Positions 12,101-26,300 of a stretch of 64,000 nt of DNA are shown piece by piece; position 1 is the first letter of the stretch, and every line of letters starts with the position of its first letter. The stretch spans positions 30,134,001 to 30,198,000 of the forward strand of contig NC_079884.1 of NCBI RefSeq assembly GCF_029227915.1, in the 5' to 3' direction. Below the pieces are notes generated by a model. It was not told the DNA's origin, did no database searches, and worked only from the letters and a program-made list of their open reading frames with translations. A program made the translations under genes and the position numbers. Source of the DNA: Hydractinia symbiolongicarpus (Eukaryota; Cnidaria; Hydrozoa; Anthoathecata; Hydractiniidae).

Positions 12101-15100
12101 TTTCCCGTAAATCCCGGACTCAGCCCGTATAGTCAAAAGTATACAAAGAAAGTACCCAGGGACTAAACTCATTTCCAGAACGATTTTTTAAATTATTTTT
12201 TCGCCACTAAAACGCATAAGACTTGTAGTTTTCAAAAATGTTTTCATTTTTGATGAGACGCTTAATGAAAGGGATTTAATCGCCGGCAATCAAAAACCCG
12301 CGATTTCCCGTAAATCCCAGGCTTGGCCCGTATAGTCGAATGTATACAAAGAAAGTACCCAGGGAGTAACTCATTTCCCGAACAATTTTTTAAATTATTT
12401 TTTCACCACTAAAACGCATGAGACTTGAAGGTTTCAAAAATGTTTTCATTTTTGATGAGACGCTTAATGAAAGAGGTTTCATCGCCGGCAAACGAAAACC
12501 CGCGATTTCCCGTAAATCCCGGGCTTGGCCCGTATAGTCGAATGTATACAAAGAAAGTACCCTGTGAGTAAACTCATTTCCAGAACGATTTTTTAAATTA
12601 TTTTTTTACCACTAAAACGCATAAGATTTGTAGTTTGCAAAAATGTTTTCATTTTTGATGAGACGCTGAATAAAAGAATTTTAATCGCCGGCGAACGAAA
12701 ACCCGATTTCCCGTAAATCCCGGGCTTGGCCCGTATAGTCAAAAGCATACAAAGAAAGTACCCAGGGAGTAAACACATTTTCCGAACGATTTTTTAAATT
12801 ATTTCTTCACCACTAAAACGCATGAGACTTGTAGTTTTTAAAAGTGTTTTCATTTTTGAGGAGACGCTGAATAAAAGAAATTTAATCGCCGGCAAACGAA
12901 AACCCGCGATTTCCCGTAAATCCCGGGCTTGGCCCGTATAGTTGAATGTATCTAAAGAAAGTACCCAGGGAGTAAACTCATTTCCCGAACGATTTTTTCA
13001 ATTATTTTTTCACCACTAAAATGCATGAGACTTGTAGTTTTCAAAAATGTTTTCATTTTTGATGAGACGCTTAATAAAAGAAGTTTAATCGCCGGTAAAC
13101 GAAAACCCGCAATTTCCCGTAAATCCCGGGCTTGGCCCGCATAGTTAAAAGTATACAAAGAAAGTACCCAGGGTGTAAACTCATTTCCCGAACGATTTTT
13201 TAAATTATTTTTTCACCACTAAAACGCATGAGACTTGTAGTTTTCAAAAATGTTTTCATTTTTGATGAGACGCTTAATAAAAGAAGTTTAATCGCCGGCA
13301 AATGAAAACCCGCGATTTCCCGTACATCCCGGGCTTGGCCCGTATAGTTGAATGTATACAAAGTAAGGACCCAGGGAGTAAACTCATTTCCCGAACGATT
13401 TTTTAAATTATTTTTTCACCACTAAAACGCATGACACTTGTAGTTTTCAAAATTGTTTTCATTTTTGATGAGACGCTTAATGGAAGAGGTTTAATCGCCG
13501 GCAAACGAAAACCCGCGATTTCCCGTAAATCCCAGTCTTGGCCCGTATAGTCGAATGTATACAAAGAAAGTACCCAGGGAGTAACTCATTTCCCGAACAA
13601 TTTTTTAAATTATTTTTTCACCACTAGAACGCATGAGACTTGTAGTTTTCAAAATTGTTTTCATTTTTGATGAGACGCTTAATGAAAGGGGTTTAATCGC
13701 CGGCAATCAAAAACCCGCGATTTCCCGTAAATCCCGGGCTTGGCCCGTATAGTCGAATGTATACAAAGAAAGTACCCAGGGAGTAACTCATTTCCCGAAC
13801 AATTTTTTAAATTATTTTTTCACCACTAAAACGCATGAGACTTGTAGGTTTTAAAAATGTTTTCATTTTTGATGAGACGCTTAATGAAAGAGGTTTCATC
13901 GCCGCAAACGAAAACCCGCGATTTCCCGTAAATCCCGGACTCGGCCCGTATAGTCAAAAGTATACAAAGAAAGTACCCAGGGAGTAACTCATTTCCCGAA
14001 CAATTTTTTAAATTATTTTTTCACCACTAGAACGCATGAGACTTGTAGTTTTCAAAATTGTTTTCATTTTTGATGAGACGCTTAATGAAAGGGGTTTAAT
14101 CGCCGGCAATCAAAAACCCGCGATTTCCCATAAATCCCGGGCTTGGCCCGTATAGTCGAATGTATACAAAGAAAGTACCCAGGGAGTAACTCATTTCCCG
14201 AACAATTTTTTAAATTATTTTTTCACCACTAAAACGCATGAGACTTGTAGGTTTCAAAAATGTTTTCATTTTTGATGAGACGCTTAATGAAAGAGGTTTC
14301 ATCGCCGCAAACGAAAACCTGCGATTTCCCGTAAATCCCGGACTCGGCCCGTATAGTCAAAAGTATACAAAGAAAGTACCCAGGGAGTAAACTCATTTCC
14401 CGAACGATTTTTTTAATTATTATTTCACCACTAAAGCCCATGAGACTTCTAGTTTTTAAAAATGTTTTCATTTTTGATGAGACGCTGAATAAAGAAAGTT
14501 TAATCGCCGGTAAACGAAAACCCGCGATATCCCGTAAATCCCGGACTCAGCCCGTATAGTCAAATGTATACAAAGAAAGAACCCAGGGAGTAAACTCATT
14601 TCCCGAACGATTTTTTAAATTATTTTTCTACCACTAAAACGCATGAGACTTGTAGTTTTCAGAAATGTTTTCATTTTTGATGAGACGCTGAATAAAGGAA
14701 GTTTAATCGCCGGTAAACGAAAACCCGCGATTTCCCGTAAATCCCGGACTCAGCCCGTATAGTCAAAAGTATACAAAGAAAGTACCCAGGGAGTAAACTC
14801 ATTTCCCGAACGATTTTTTTAATTATTATTTCACCACCAAAGCCCATGAGACTTCTAGTTTTTAAAAATGTTTTCATTTTTGATGAGACGCTTAATGAAA
14901 GGGGTTTAATCGCCGGCAAACAAAAACCTGCGATTTCCCGTAAATCCCGGGCTTGGCTCGTATAGTCGAATGTATACAAAGAAAGTACCCAGGGAGTAAC
15001 TCTTTTCCCGAACAACTTTTAAATTATTTTTTCACCACTAAAACGCATGAGACTTGTAGGTTTCAAAAATGTTTTCATTTTTGATGAGACGCTTTATGAA

Positions 15101-15870
15101 AGGGGTTTAATCGCCGGCAATCAAAAACCCGCGATTTCCCGTAAATCCCGGGCTTGGCCCGTATAGTCGAATGTATACAAAGAAAGTACCCAGGGAGTAA
15201 CTCATTTCCCGTACAGTTTTTTAAATTATTTTTTCACCACTAAAACGCATGAGACTTGTAGGTTTCAAAAATGTTTTCATTTTTGATGAGACGCTTAATG
15301 TAAGAGGTTTCATCGCCGGCAAACGAAAACCCGCGATATCCCGTAAATCCCGGACTCAGCCCGTATAGTCAAATGTATACAAAGAAAGTACCCAGGGAGT
15401 AAACTCATTTCCCGAACGATTTTTTAAATTATTTTTTTACCACTAAAACGCATGAGACTTGTAGTTTTCAGAAATGTTTTCATTTTTGATAAGACACTGA
15501 ATAAAGGAAGTTTAATCGCCGGTAAACTAAAACCCGCGATTTCCCGTAAATCCCGGACTCAGCCCGTATAGTCAAAAGTATACAAAGAAAGTACCCAGGG
15601 ACTAAACTCATTTCCAGAACGACTTTTTAAATTATTTTTTCGCCACTAAAACGCATAAGACTTGTAGTTTTCAAAAATGTTTTCATTTTTGATGAGACGC
15701 TTAATGAAAGGGGTTTAATCGCCGGAAATCAAAAACCCGCGATTTCCCGTAAATCCCGGGCTTGGCCCGTATAGTCGAATGTATACAAAGAAAGTACCCA
15801 GGGAGTAACTCATTTCCCGAACAATTTTTTAAATTATTTTTTCACCACTAAAACGCATGAGACTTGTAGT
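9200..15870 (+). repeat. Tandem duplication of a ~16-monomer higher-order repeat (3236 bp offset)
   Basis: Two large consecutive copies, roughly 9.20-12.43 kb and 12.44-15.87 kb, share the same order of rare monomer variants. A diagnostic CG deletion (cccgattt instead of cccgcgattt) lies at 9466 and 12702, exactly 3236 bp apart. The rare attattatttcacc / aaagcccatgag variant also recurs. After about 11.24 kb the offset becomes about 3439 bp, because the second copy has one more monomer than the first. A related partial copy lies at about 2.9-5.4 kb, where the CG deletion is at 3193. Confidence 0.75.
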
Positions 15871-16199
15871 TTTCAGAAATGTTTTCATTTTTGATGAGAC
15901 GCTGAATAAAGGAAGTTTAATCGCCGGTAAACGAAAACCCGCGATTTCCCGTAAATCCCGGACTCAGCCCGTATAGTCAAAAGTATACAAAGAAAGTACC
16001 CAGGGAGTAAACTCATTTCCCTAACGATTTTTTAAATTATTTTTTCACCACTAAAACGCATGAGACTTGTAGTTTTCAGAAATGTTTTCATTTTTGATGA
16101 GACGCTGAATAAAGGACGTTTAATCGCCGGTAAACGAAAACCCGCGATTTCCCGTAAATCCCGGACTCAGCCCGTATAGTCAAAAGTATACAAAGAAAG

Positions 16200-19100
16200 T
16201 ACTCTGTGAGTAAACTCTTTTCCGGAACGATTTTTTAAATTACTTTTTCACCACTAAAACGCATAAGACTTGTAGTTTTCAAAAAATTTTTCATTTTTGA
16301 AGAGACGCTTAATGAAAGGGGTTTAATCGCCTGCAAACAAAAACCCGCGATTTCCCGTATATCCCGGGCTTGGCCCGTATAGTCGAATGTATACAAATAA
16401 AGTACCCAGGGAGTAACTCATTTCCCGAACAATTTCTTAAATTATTTTTTCACCACTAAAACGCATGAGACCTGTAGGTTTCAAAAATGTTTTCATTTTT
16501 TATGAGACGCCTAATGAAAGGGGTTTAATCGCCGGCAATCAAAAACCCGCGATTTCCCGTAAATCCCGGGCTTGGCCCGTATAGTCGAATGTACACAAAG
16601 AAAGTACCCAGGGAGTAACTCATTTTCCGAACAATTTTTTATATTATTTTTTCACCACTAAAACGCATGAGACTTGTAGGTTTCAAAAATGTTTTCATTT
16701 TTGATGAGACGCTTAATGAAAGAGGTTTCACCGCCGGCAAACGAAAACCCGCGATTTCCCGTAAATCCCGGGCTTGGCCCGTATAGTCGAATGTATACAA
16801 AGAAAGTACCCTGTGTGTAAACTCATTTCCAGAACGATTTTTTGAATTATTTTTTTACCACTAAAACGCATAAGACTTGTAGTTTGCAAAAATGTTTTCA
16901 TTTTTGATGAGACGCTGAATAAAAGAATTTTAATCGCCGGCAAACGAAAACCCGCGATTTCCCGTATATCCCGGGCTTGGCCCGTATAGTCAAAAGCATA
17001 CAAAGAAAGTACCCAGGGAGTAAACACATTTTCCGAACGATTTTTTAAATTATTTCTTCACCACTAAAACGCATGCGACTTGTAGTTTTTAAAAATGTTT
17101 TCATTTTTGATGAGACGCTTAATGAAAGGGGTTTAATCGCCGGCAAACAAAAACCCGCGATTTCCCGTAAATCCCGGGCTTGGCCCGTATAGTCGAATGT
17201 ATACAAAGAAAGTACCCAGGGAGTAACTCATTTCCCGAACAATTTTTTAAATTATTATTTCACCACTAAAGCCCATGAGACTTCTAGTTTTTAAAAATGT
17301 TTTCATTTTTGATGAGACGCTTAATGAAAGGGGTTTAATCGCCGGCAAACAAAAACCTGCGATTTCCCGTAAATCCCGGGCTTGGCTCGTATAGTCGAAT
17401 GTATACAAAGAAAGTACCCAGGGAGTAACTCATTTCCCGAACAACTTTTAAATTATTTTTTCACCACTAAAACGCATGAGACTTGTAGGTTTCAAAAATG
17501 TTTTCATTTTTGATGAGACGCTTTATGAAAGGGGTTTAATCGCCGGCAATCAAAAACCCGCGATTTCCCGTAAATCCTGGGCTTGGCCCGTATAGTCGAA
17601 TGTATACAAAGAAAGTACCCAGGGAGTAACTCATTTCCCGAACAATTTTTTAAATTATTTTTTCACCACTAAAACGCATGAGACTTGTAGGTTTCAAAAA
17701 TGTTTTCATTTTTGATGAGACGCTTAATGTAAGAGGTTTCATCGCCGGCAAACGAAAACCCGCGATATCCTGTAAATCCCGGACTCAGCCCGTATAGTCA
17801 AATGTATACAAAGAAAGTACCCAGGGAGTAAACTCATTTCCCGAACGATTTTTTAAATTATTTTTTTACCACTAAAACGCATGAGACTTGTAGTTTTCAG
17901 AAATGTTTTCATTTTTGATGAGACACTGAATAAAGGAAGTTTAATCGCCGGTAAACGAAAACCCGCGATTTCCCGTAAATCCCGGACTCAGCCCGTATAG
18001 TCAAAAGTATACAAAGAAAGTACCCAGGGACTAAACTCATTTCCAGAACGATTTTTTAAATTATTTTTTCACCACTAAAACGCATAAGACTTGTAGTTTT
18101 CAAAAATGTTTTCATTTTTGATGAGACGCTTAATGAAAGGGGTTTAATCGCCGGCAATCAAAAACCCGCGATTTTCCGTAAATCCCGGGCTTGGCCCGTA
18201 TAGTCGAATGTATACAAAGAAAGTACCCAGGGAGTAACTCATTTCCCGAACAATTTTTTAAATTATTTTTTCACCACTAAAACGCATGAGACTTGAAGGT
18301 TTCAAAAATGTTTTCATTTTTGATGAGACGCTTAATGTAAGAGGTTTCATCGCCGGCAAACGAAAACCCGCGATTTCCCGTAAATCCCGGACTCGGCCCG
18401 TATAGTCAAATGTATACAAAGAAAGTACCCAGGGAGTAAACTCATTTCCCGAACGATTTTTTAAATTATTTTTTCACCACTAAAACGCATGAGACTTGTA
18501 GTTTTCAGAAATGTTTTCATTTTTGATGAGACGCTGAATAAAGGACGTTTAATCGCCGATAAACGAAAACCCGCGATTTCCCGTAAATCCCGGACTCAGC
18601 CCGTATAGTCAAAAGTATACAAAGAAAGTACCCAGGGACTAAACTCATTTCCCGAACGATTTTTTAAATTATTTTTTCACCACTAAAACGCATGAGACTT
18701 GTAGTTTTCAAAAATGTTTTCATTTTTGATGAGACGTTTAATGAAATTGGTTTAATCGCCGGCAAACGAAAACCCGCGATTTCCCGTAAATCCCGGGCTT
18801 GGCCCGTACAGTCGAATGTACACAATGAAAGTACCCAGGAAGTAAACTCATTTCCCGAACGATTTTTTAAATTATTTTTTCACCACTAAAACGCATGAGA
18901 ATTGTATTTTTCAAAAATGTTTTCATTTTTGATAGGACGCTTTAAGAAAGGGGTTTAATCGCCGGAAACAAAAACCCGCGATTTCCCGTAAATCCCAGGC
19001 TTGGCGCGTATAGTCGAATGTATACAAAGAAAGTACCCTGTGAGTAAACTCATTTCCAGAACGATTTTTTAAATTACTTTTTCACCACTAAAACGCATAA

Positions 19101-20340
19101 GACTTGTAGTTTTCAAAAATGTTTTCATTTTTGATGAGACGCTTAATGAAAGGGGTTTAATCGCCGGCAAACAAAAACCCGCGATTTCCCGTAAATCCCG
19201 GGCTTGGCCCGTATAGTCAAATGTATACAAAGAAAGTACCCAGGGAGTAACTTATTTCCCGAACAATTTTTTAAATTACTTTTTCACCACTAAAACGCAT
19301 GAGACTTGTAGGTTTCAAAAATGTTTTCATTTTTGATGAGACGCTTAATGAAAGAGGTTTCATCGCCAGCAAACGAAAACCCGCGATTTCCCGTAAATCC
19401 CGGGCTTGGCCCGTATAGTCGAATGTATACAAAGAAAGTACTCTGTGAGTAAACTCTTTTCCAGAACGATTTTTTAAATTACTTTTTCACCACTAAAACG
19501 CATAAGACTTGTAGTTTTCAAAAATGTTTTCATTTTTGAAGAGACGCTTAATGAAAAGGGTTTAATCGCCTGCAAACAAAAACCCGCGATTTCCCGTAAA
19601 TCCCGGGCTTGGCCCGTATAGTCGAATGTATACAAAGAAAGTACCCAGGGAGTAACTCATTTCCCGAACAATTTCTTAAATTATTTTTTCACCACTAAAA
19701 CGCATGAGACTTGTAGGTTTCAAAAATGTTTTCATTTTTGATGAGACGCCTAATGAAAGGGGTTTAATCGCCGGCAATCAAAAACCCGCGATTTCCCATA
19801 AATCCCGGGCTTGGCCCGTATAGTCGAATGTACACAAAGAAAGTACCCAGGGAGTAACTCATTTCCCGAACAATTTTTTAAATTATTTTTTTACCACTAA
19901 AACGCATGAGACTTGTAGGTTTCAAAAATGTTTTCATTTTTGATGAGACGCTTAATGAAAGAGGTTTCACCGCCGGCAACCGAAAACCCGCGATTTCCCG
20001 TAAATCCCGGGCTTGGCCCGTATAGTCGAATGTATACAAAGAAAGTACCCTGTGAGTAAACTCATTTCCAGAACGATTTTTTAAATTATTTTTTTACCAC
20101 TAAAACGCATAAAACTTGTAGTTTGCAAAAATGTTTTCTTTTTTGAAGAGACGCTGAATAAAAGAATTTTAATCGCCGGCAAACGAAAACCCGCAATTTC
20201 CCGTATATCCCGGGCTTGGCCCGTATAGTCAAAAGCATACAAAGAAAGTACCCAGGGAGTAAACACATTTTCCGAACGATTTTTTAAATTATTTCTTCAC
20301 CACTAAAACGCATGAGACTTGTAGTTTTCAAAAATGTTTT
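16200..20340 (+). repeat. Dispersed copies of a recurring four- to five-monomer cassette, ~3240 bp apart
   Basis: The intervals 16201-17060 and 19440-20300 carry the same ordered series of variant monomers: actctgtgagtaaactctttt; gaagagacgc with cgcctgcaaac; cgcctaatg with caatc and gtacacaaag; gtttcaccgcc; then gtttgcaaaaatg with gctgaataaaagaatttt. The same series starts at about 5679, and a near match starts at about 8.0 kb. The unrelated variants between these copies show that blocks several monomers long have been copied to separate places in the array. Confidence 0.65.
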
Positions 20341-23300
20341 CATTTTTGATGAGACGCTTAATGAAAGGGGTTTAATCGCCGGCAAACAAAAACCCGCGAT
20401 TTCCCGTAAATCCCGGGCTTGGCCCGTATAGTCAAATGTATACAAAGAAAGTACCCAGGGAGTAACTCATTTCCCGAACAATTTTTTAAATTACTTTTTT
20501 ACCACTAAAACGCATGAGACTTGTAGGTTTCAAAAATGTTTTCATTTTTGATGAGACGCTTAATGAAAGAGGTTTCATCGCCGGGAAACGAAAACCCGCG
20601 ATTTCCCGTAAATCCCGGGCTTGGCCCGTATAGTCGAATGTATACAAAGAATGTACCCTGTGAGTAAACTCATTTCCAGAACGATTTTTTAAATTATTTT
20701 TTCACCACTAAAACGCATAAGACTTGTAGTTTTCAAAAATGTTTTCATTTTTGATGAGACGCTTAATGAAAGGGGTTTAATCGCCGGCAAACAAAAACCC
20801 GCGATTTCCCGTAAATCCCGGGCTTGGCCCGTATAGTCGAATGTATACAAAGAAAGTACCCAGGGAGTAACTCTTTTCCCGAACAACTTTTTAAATTATT
20901 TTTTCACCACTAAAACGCATGAGACTTGTAGGTTTCAAAAATGTTTTCATTTTTAATGAGACGCTTAATGAAAGGGGTTTAATCGCCGGCAAACTAAAAC
21001 CCGCGATTTCCCGTAAATCCCGGGCTTGGCCCGTATAGTCGAATGTATACAAAGAAAGTACCCTGTGAGTAAACTCATTTCCAGAACGATTTTTTAAATT
21101 ATTTTTTCACCACTAAAACGCATAAGACTTGTAGTTTTCAAAAATGTTTTCATTTTTGATGAGACGCTTAATGAAAGGGGTTTAATCGCCGGCAAGCAAA
21201 AACCCGCGATTTCCCGTAAATCCCGGGCTTGGCCCGTATAGTCGAATGTATACAAAGAAAGTACCCAGGGAGTAACTCTTTTCCCAAACAACTTTTTAAA
21301 TTATTTTTTCACCACTAAAACGCATGAGACTTGTAGGTTTCAAAAATGTTTTTATTTTTGATGAGACGCTTAATGAAAGGGGTTTAATCGCCGGCAATCA
21401 AAAACCCGCGATTTCCCGTAAATCCCGGGCTTGGCCCGTATAGTCGAATGTATACAAAGAAAGTACCCAGGGAGTAACTCATTTCCCGATCAATTTTTTA
21501 AATTATTTTTTCACCACTAAAACGCATGAGACTTGTAGGTTTCAAAAATGTTTTCATTTTTGATGAGACGCTTAATGTAAGAGGTTTCATCGCCGGCAAA
21601 CGAAAACCCGCGATTTCCCGTAAATCCCGGACTCGGCAAGTATAGTCAAATGTATACAAAGAAAGTACCCAGGGAGTAAACTCATTTCCCGAACGATTTT
21701 TTAAATTATTTTTTCACCACTGAAACGCATGAGACTTGTAGTTTTCAGAAATGTTTTCATTTTTGATGAGACGCTAAATAAAGGACGTTTAATCGCCTGT
21801 AAACGAAAACCCGCGATTTCCCGTAAATCCCGGACTCAGCCCGTATAGTCAAAAGTATACAAAGAAAGTACCCAGGGACTAAACTCATTTACCGAACGAT
21901 TTTTTAAATTATTTTTTCACTACTAAAACGCATGAGACTTGTAGTTTTCAGAAATGTTTTCATTTTTGATGAGACATTTAATGAAAGTGGTTTAATCGCC
22001 GGCAAACAAAAACCCACGATTTCCCGTAAATCCCGGGCTTGGCCCGTACAGTCGAATGTACACAATGAAAGTACCCAGGAAGTAAACTCATTTGCCAAAC
22101 GATTTTTTAAATTATTTTTTCACCACTTAAACGCATGAGAATTGTAGTTTTCAAAAATGTTTTCATTTTTGATAGGACGCTTTAAGAAAGGGGTTTAATC
22201 GCCGGCAAACGAAAACCTGCGATTTCCCGTAAATCCCGGTCTTGGCCCGTATAGTCGAATGTATACAAAGAAAGTACCCTGTGAGTAAACTCATGTCCAC
22301 AACGATTTTTTAAATTACTTTTTCACCACTAAAACGCAAAGACTTGTAGTTTTCAAAAATGTTTTCATTTTTGATGAGACGCTTAATGAAAGGGGTTTAA
22401 TCGCCGGCAAACAAAAACCCGCGATTTCCCGTAAATCCCGCGCTTGGCCCGTATAGTCGAATGTATACAAAGAAAGTACCCAGGGAGTAACTCATTTCCC
22501 GAACAGTTTTTTAAATTACTTTTTCACCACTAAAACGCATGAGACTTGTAGTTTTCAAAAATGTTTTCATTTTTGATGAGACGCTTATTAAAAGAAGTTT
22601 AATCGCCGGCAAACGAAAACCCGCGATTTCCCGTAAATCCCGGGCTTGGCCCGTATAGTCGAATGTATACAAAGAAAGTACCCTGTGAGTAAACTCATTT
22701 CCAGAACGATTTTTTAAATTATTTTTTCACCACTAAAACGCATAAGACTTGTAGTTTTCAAAAATGTTTTCATTTTTGATGAGACGCTTAATGAAAGGGG
22801 TTTAATCGCCGGCAAACAAAAACCCGCGATTTCCCGTAAATCCCGGGCTTGGCCCGTATAGTCGAATGTATACAAAGAAAGTACCCAGGGAGTAACTCTT
22901 TTCCCGAACAACGTTTTAAATTATTTTTTCACCACTAAAACGCATGAGACTTGTAGGTTTCAAAAATGTTTTCATTTTTGATGAGACGCTTAATGAAAGG
23001 GGTTTAATCGCCGGCAAACAAAAACCCGCGATTTCCCGTAAATCCCGGGCTTGGCCCGTATAGTCGAATGTATACAAAGAAAGTACCCAGGGAGTAACTC
23101 ATTTCCCGAACAATTTTTTAAATTACTTTTTCACCACTAAAACGCATGACACTTGTAGGTTTCAAAAATGTTTTCATTTTTGAAGAGACGCTTAATGAAA
23201 GAGGTTTCATCGCCGGCAAACGAAAACCCGCGATTTCCCGTAAATCCCGGGCTTGGCCCGCATATTCGAATGTATACAAAGAAAGTACCCTGTGAGTAAA

Positions 23301-26300
23301 CTCATTTCCAGAACGATTTTTTAAATTATTTTTTCACCACTAAAACGCATAAGACTTGTAGTTTTCAAAAATGTTTTCATTTTTGATGAGACGCTGAATA
23401 AAAGAAGTTTAATCGCCGGCAAACGAAAACCCGCGATTTCCCGTAAATCCCGGACTCGGCCCGTATAGTCAAAAGTATACAAAGAAAGTACCCAGGGAGT
23501 AAACTCATTTCCCGAACGATTTTTTAAATTATTTTTTCACCACTAAAACGCATGAGACTTGTAGTTTTCAAAAATGTTTTCATTTTTGATGAGACGCTTA
23601 ATGAAAGAGGTTTACTCGCCGGCAAACGAAAACCCGCGATTTCCCGTAAATCCCGGGCTTGGCCCGTATAGTCGAATGTATACAAAGAAAGTACCCTGTG
23701 AGTAAACTCATTTCCAGAACGATTTTTTAAATTACTTTTTCACCACTAAAACGCAAAGACTTGTAGTTTTCAAAAATGTTTTCATTTTTGATGAGACGCT
23801 TAATGAAAGGGGTTTAATCGCCGGCAAACAAAAACCCGCGATTTCCCGTAAATCCCGGGCTTGGCCCGTATAGTCGAATGTATACAAAGAAAGTACCCAG
23901 GGAGTAACTTATTTCCCGAACAATTTTTTAAATTACTTTTTTGACCACTAAAACGCATGAGACTTGTAGTTTTCAAAAATGTTTTCATTTTTGATGAGAC
24001 GCTTATTAAAAGAAGTTAAATCGCCGGCAAAAGAAAACCCGCGATTTCCCGTAAATCCCAGTTTTGGCCCGTATAGTCGAATGTATACAAAGAAAGTACC
24101 CAGGGAGTAACTCTTTTCCCGAACAACGTTTTAAATTATTTTTCACCACTAAAACGCATGAGACTTGTAGGTTTCAAAAATGTTTTCATTTTTGATGAGA
24201 CGCTTAATGAAAGAGGTTTCATCGCCGGCAAACGAAAACCCGCGATTTCCCGTAAATCCCGGACTCGGCCCGTATAGTCAAATGTATACAAAGAAAGTAC
24301 CCAGGGAGTAAACTCATTTCCCGAACGATTTTTTAAATTATTTTTTCACCACTGAAACGCATGAGAATTGTAGTTTTCAGAAATGTTTTCATTTTTGATG
24401 AGACGCTAAATAAAGGACGTTTAATCGCCTGTAAACGAAAACCCGCGATTTACCGTAAATCCCGGACTCAGCCCGTATAGTCAAAAGTATACAAAGAAAG
24501 TACCCAGGGACTAAACTCATTTCCCGAACGATTTTTTAAATTATTTTTTCACTACTAAAACGCATGAGACTTGTAGTTTTCAGAAATGTTTTCATTTTTG
24601 ATGAGACATTTAATGAAAGTGGTTTAATCGCCGGCAAACAAAAACCCGCGATTTCCCGTAAATCCCGGGCTTGGCCCGTACAGTCGAATGTACACAATGA
24701 AAGTACCCAGGAAGTAAACTCATTTGCCGAACGATTTTTTAAATTATTTTTTCACCACTAAAACGCATGAGAATTGTAGTTTTCAAAAATGTTTTCATTT
24801 TTGATAGGACGCTTTAAGAAAGGGGTTTAATCGCCGGCAAACGAAAACCCGCGATTTCCCGTAAATCCCGGTCTTGGCCCGTATAGTCGAATGTATACAA
24901 AGAAAGTACCCTGTGAGTAAACTCATGTCCAGAACGATTTTTTAAATTACTTTTTCACCACTAAAACGCAAAGACTTGTAGTTTTCAAAAATGTTTTCAT
25001 TTTTGATGAGACGCTTAATGAAAGGGGTTTAATCGCCGGCAAACAAAAACCCGCGATTTCCCGTAAATCCCGCGCTTGGCCCGTATAGTCGAATGTATAC
25101 AAAGAAAGTGCCCAGGGAGTAACTCATTTCCCGAACAGTTTTTTAAATTACTTTTTCACCACTAAAACGCATGAGACTTGTAGTTTTCAAAAATGTTTTC
25201 ATTTTTGATGAGACGCTTATTAAAAGAAGTTTAATCGCCGGCAAACGAAAACCCGCGGTTTCCCGTAAATCCCGGGCTTGGCCCGTATAGTCGAATGTAT
25301 ACAAAGAAAGTACCCTGTGAGTAAACTCATTTCCAGAACGATTTTTTAAATTATTTTTTCACCACTAAAACGCATAAGACTTGTAGTTTTCAAAAATGTT
25401 TTCATTTTTGATGAGACGCTTAATGAAAGGGGTTTAATCGCCGGCAAACAAAAACCCGCGATTTCCCGTAAATCCCGGGCTTGGCCCGTATAGTCGAATG
25501 TATACAAAGAAAGTACCCAGGGAGTAACTCTTTTCCCGAACAACGTTTTAAATTATTTTTTCACCACTAAAACGCATGAGACTTGTAGGTTTCAAAAATG
25601 TTTTCATTTTTCATGAGACGCTTAATGAAAGGGGTTTAATCGCCGGCAAACAAAAATCCGCGATTTCCCGTAAATCCCGGGCTTGGCCCGTATAGTCGAA
25701 TGTATACAAAGAAAGTACCCAGGGAGTAACTCATTTCCCGAACAATTTTTTAAATTACTTTTTCACCACTAAAACGCATGAGACTTGTAGGTTTCAAAAA
25801 TGTTTTCATTTTTGATGAGACGCTTAATGAAAGAGGTTTCATCGCCGGCAAACGAAAACCCGCGATTTCCCGTAAATCCCGGGCTTGGCCCGTATAGTCG
25901 AATGTATACAAAGAAAGTACCCAGGGAGTAACTCATTTCCCGAACAATTTTTTAAATTACTTTTCACCACTAAAACGCATGAGACTTGTAGGTTTCAAAA
26001 ATGTTTTCATTTTTGATGAGACGCTTAATGAAAGAGGTTTCATCGCCGGCAAACGAAAACCCGCGATTTCCCGTAAATCCCGGACTCGGCCCGTATAGTC
26101 AAATGTATACAAAGAAAGTACCCAGGGAGTAACTCTTTTCCCGAACAACGTTTTAAATTATTTTTTCACCACTAAAACGCATGAGACTTGTAGGTTTCAA
26201 AAATGTTTTCATTTTTGATGAGACGCTTAATGAAAGGGGTTTAATCGCCGGCAAACAAAAACCCGCGATTTCCTGTAAATCCCGGGCTTGGCCGGTATAG

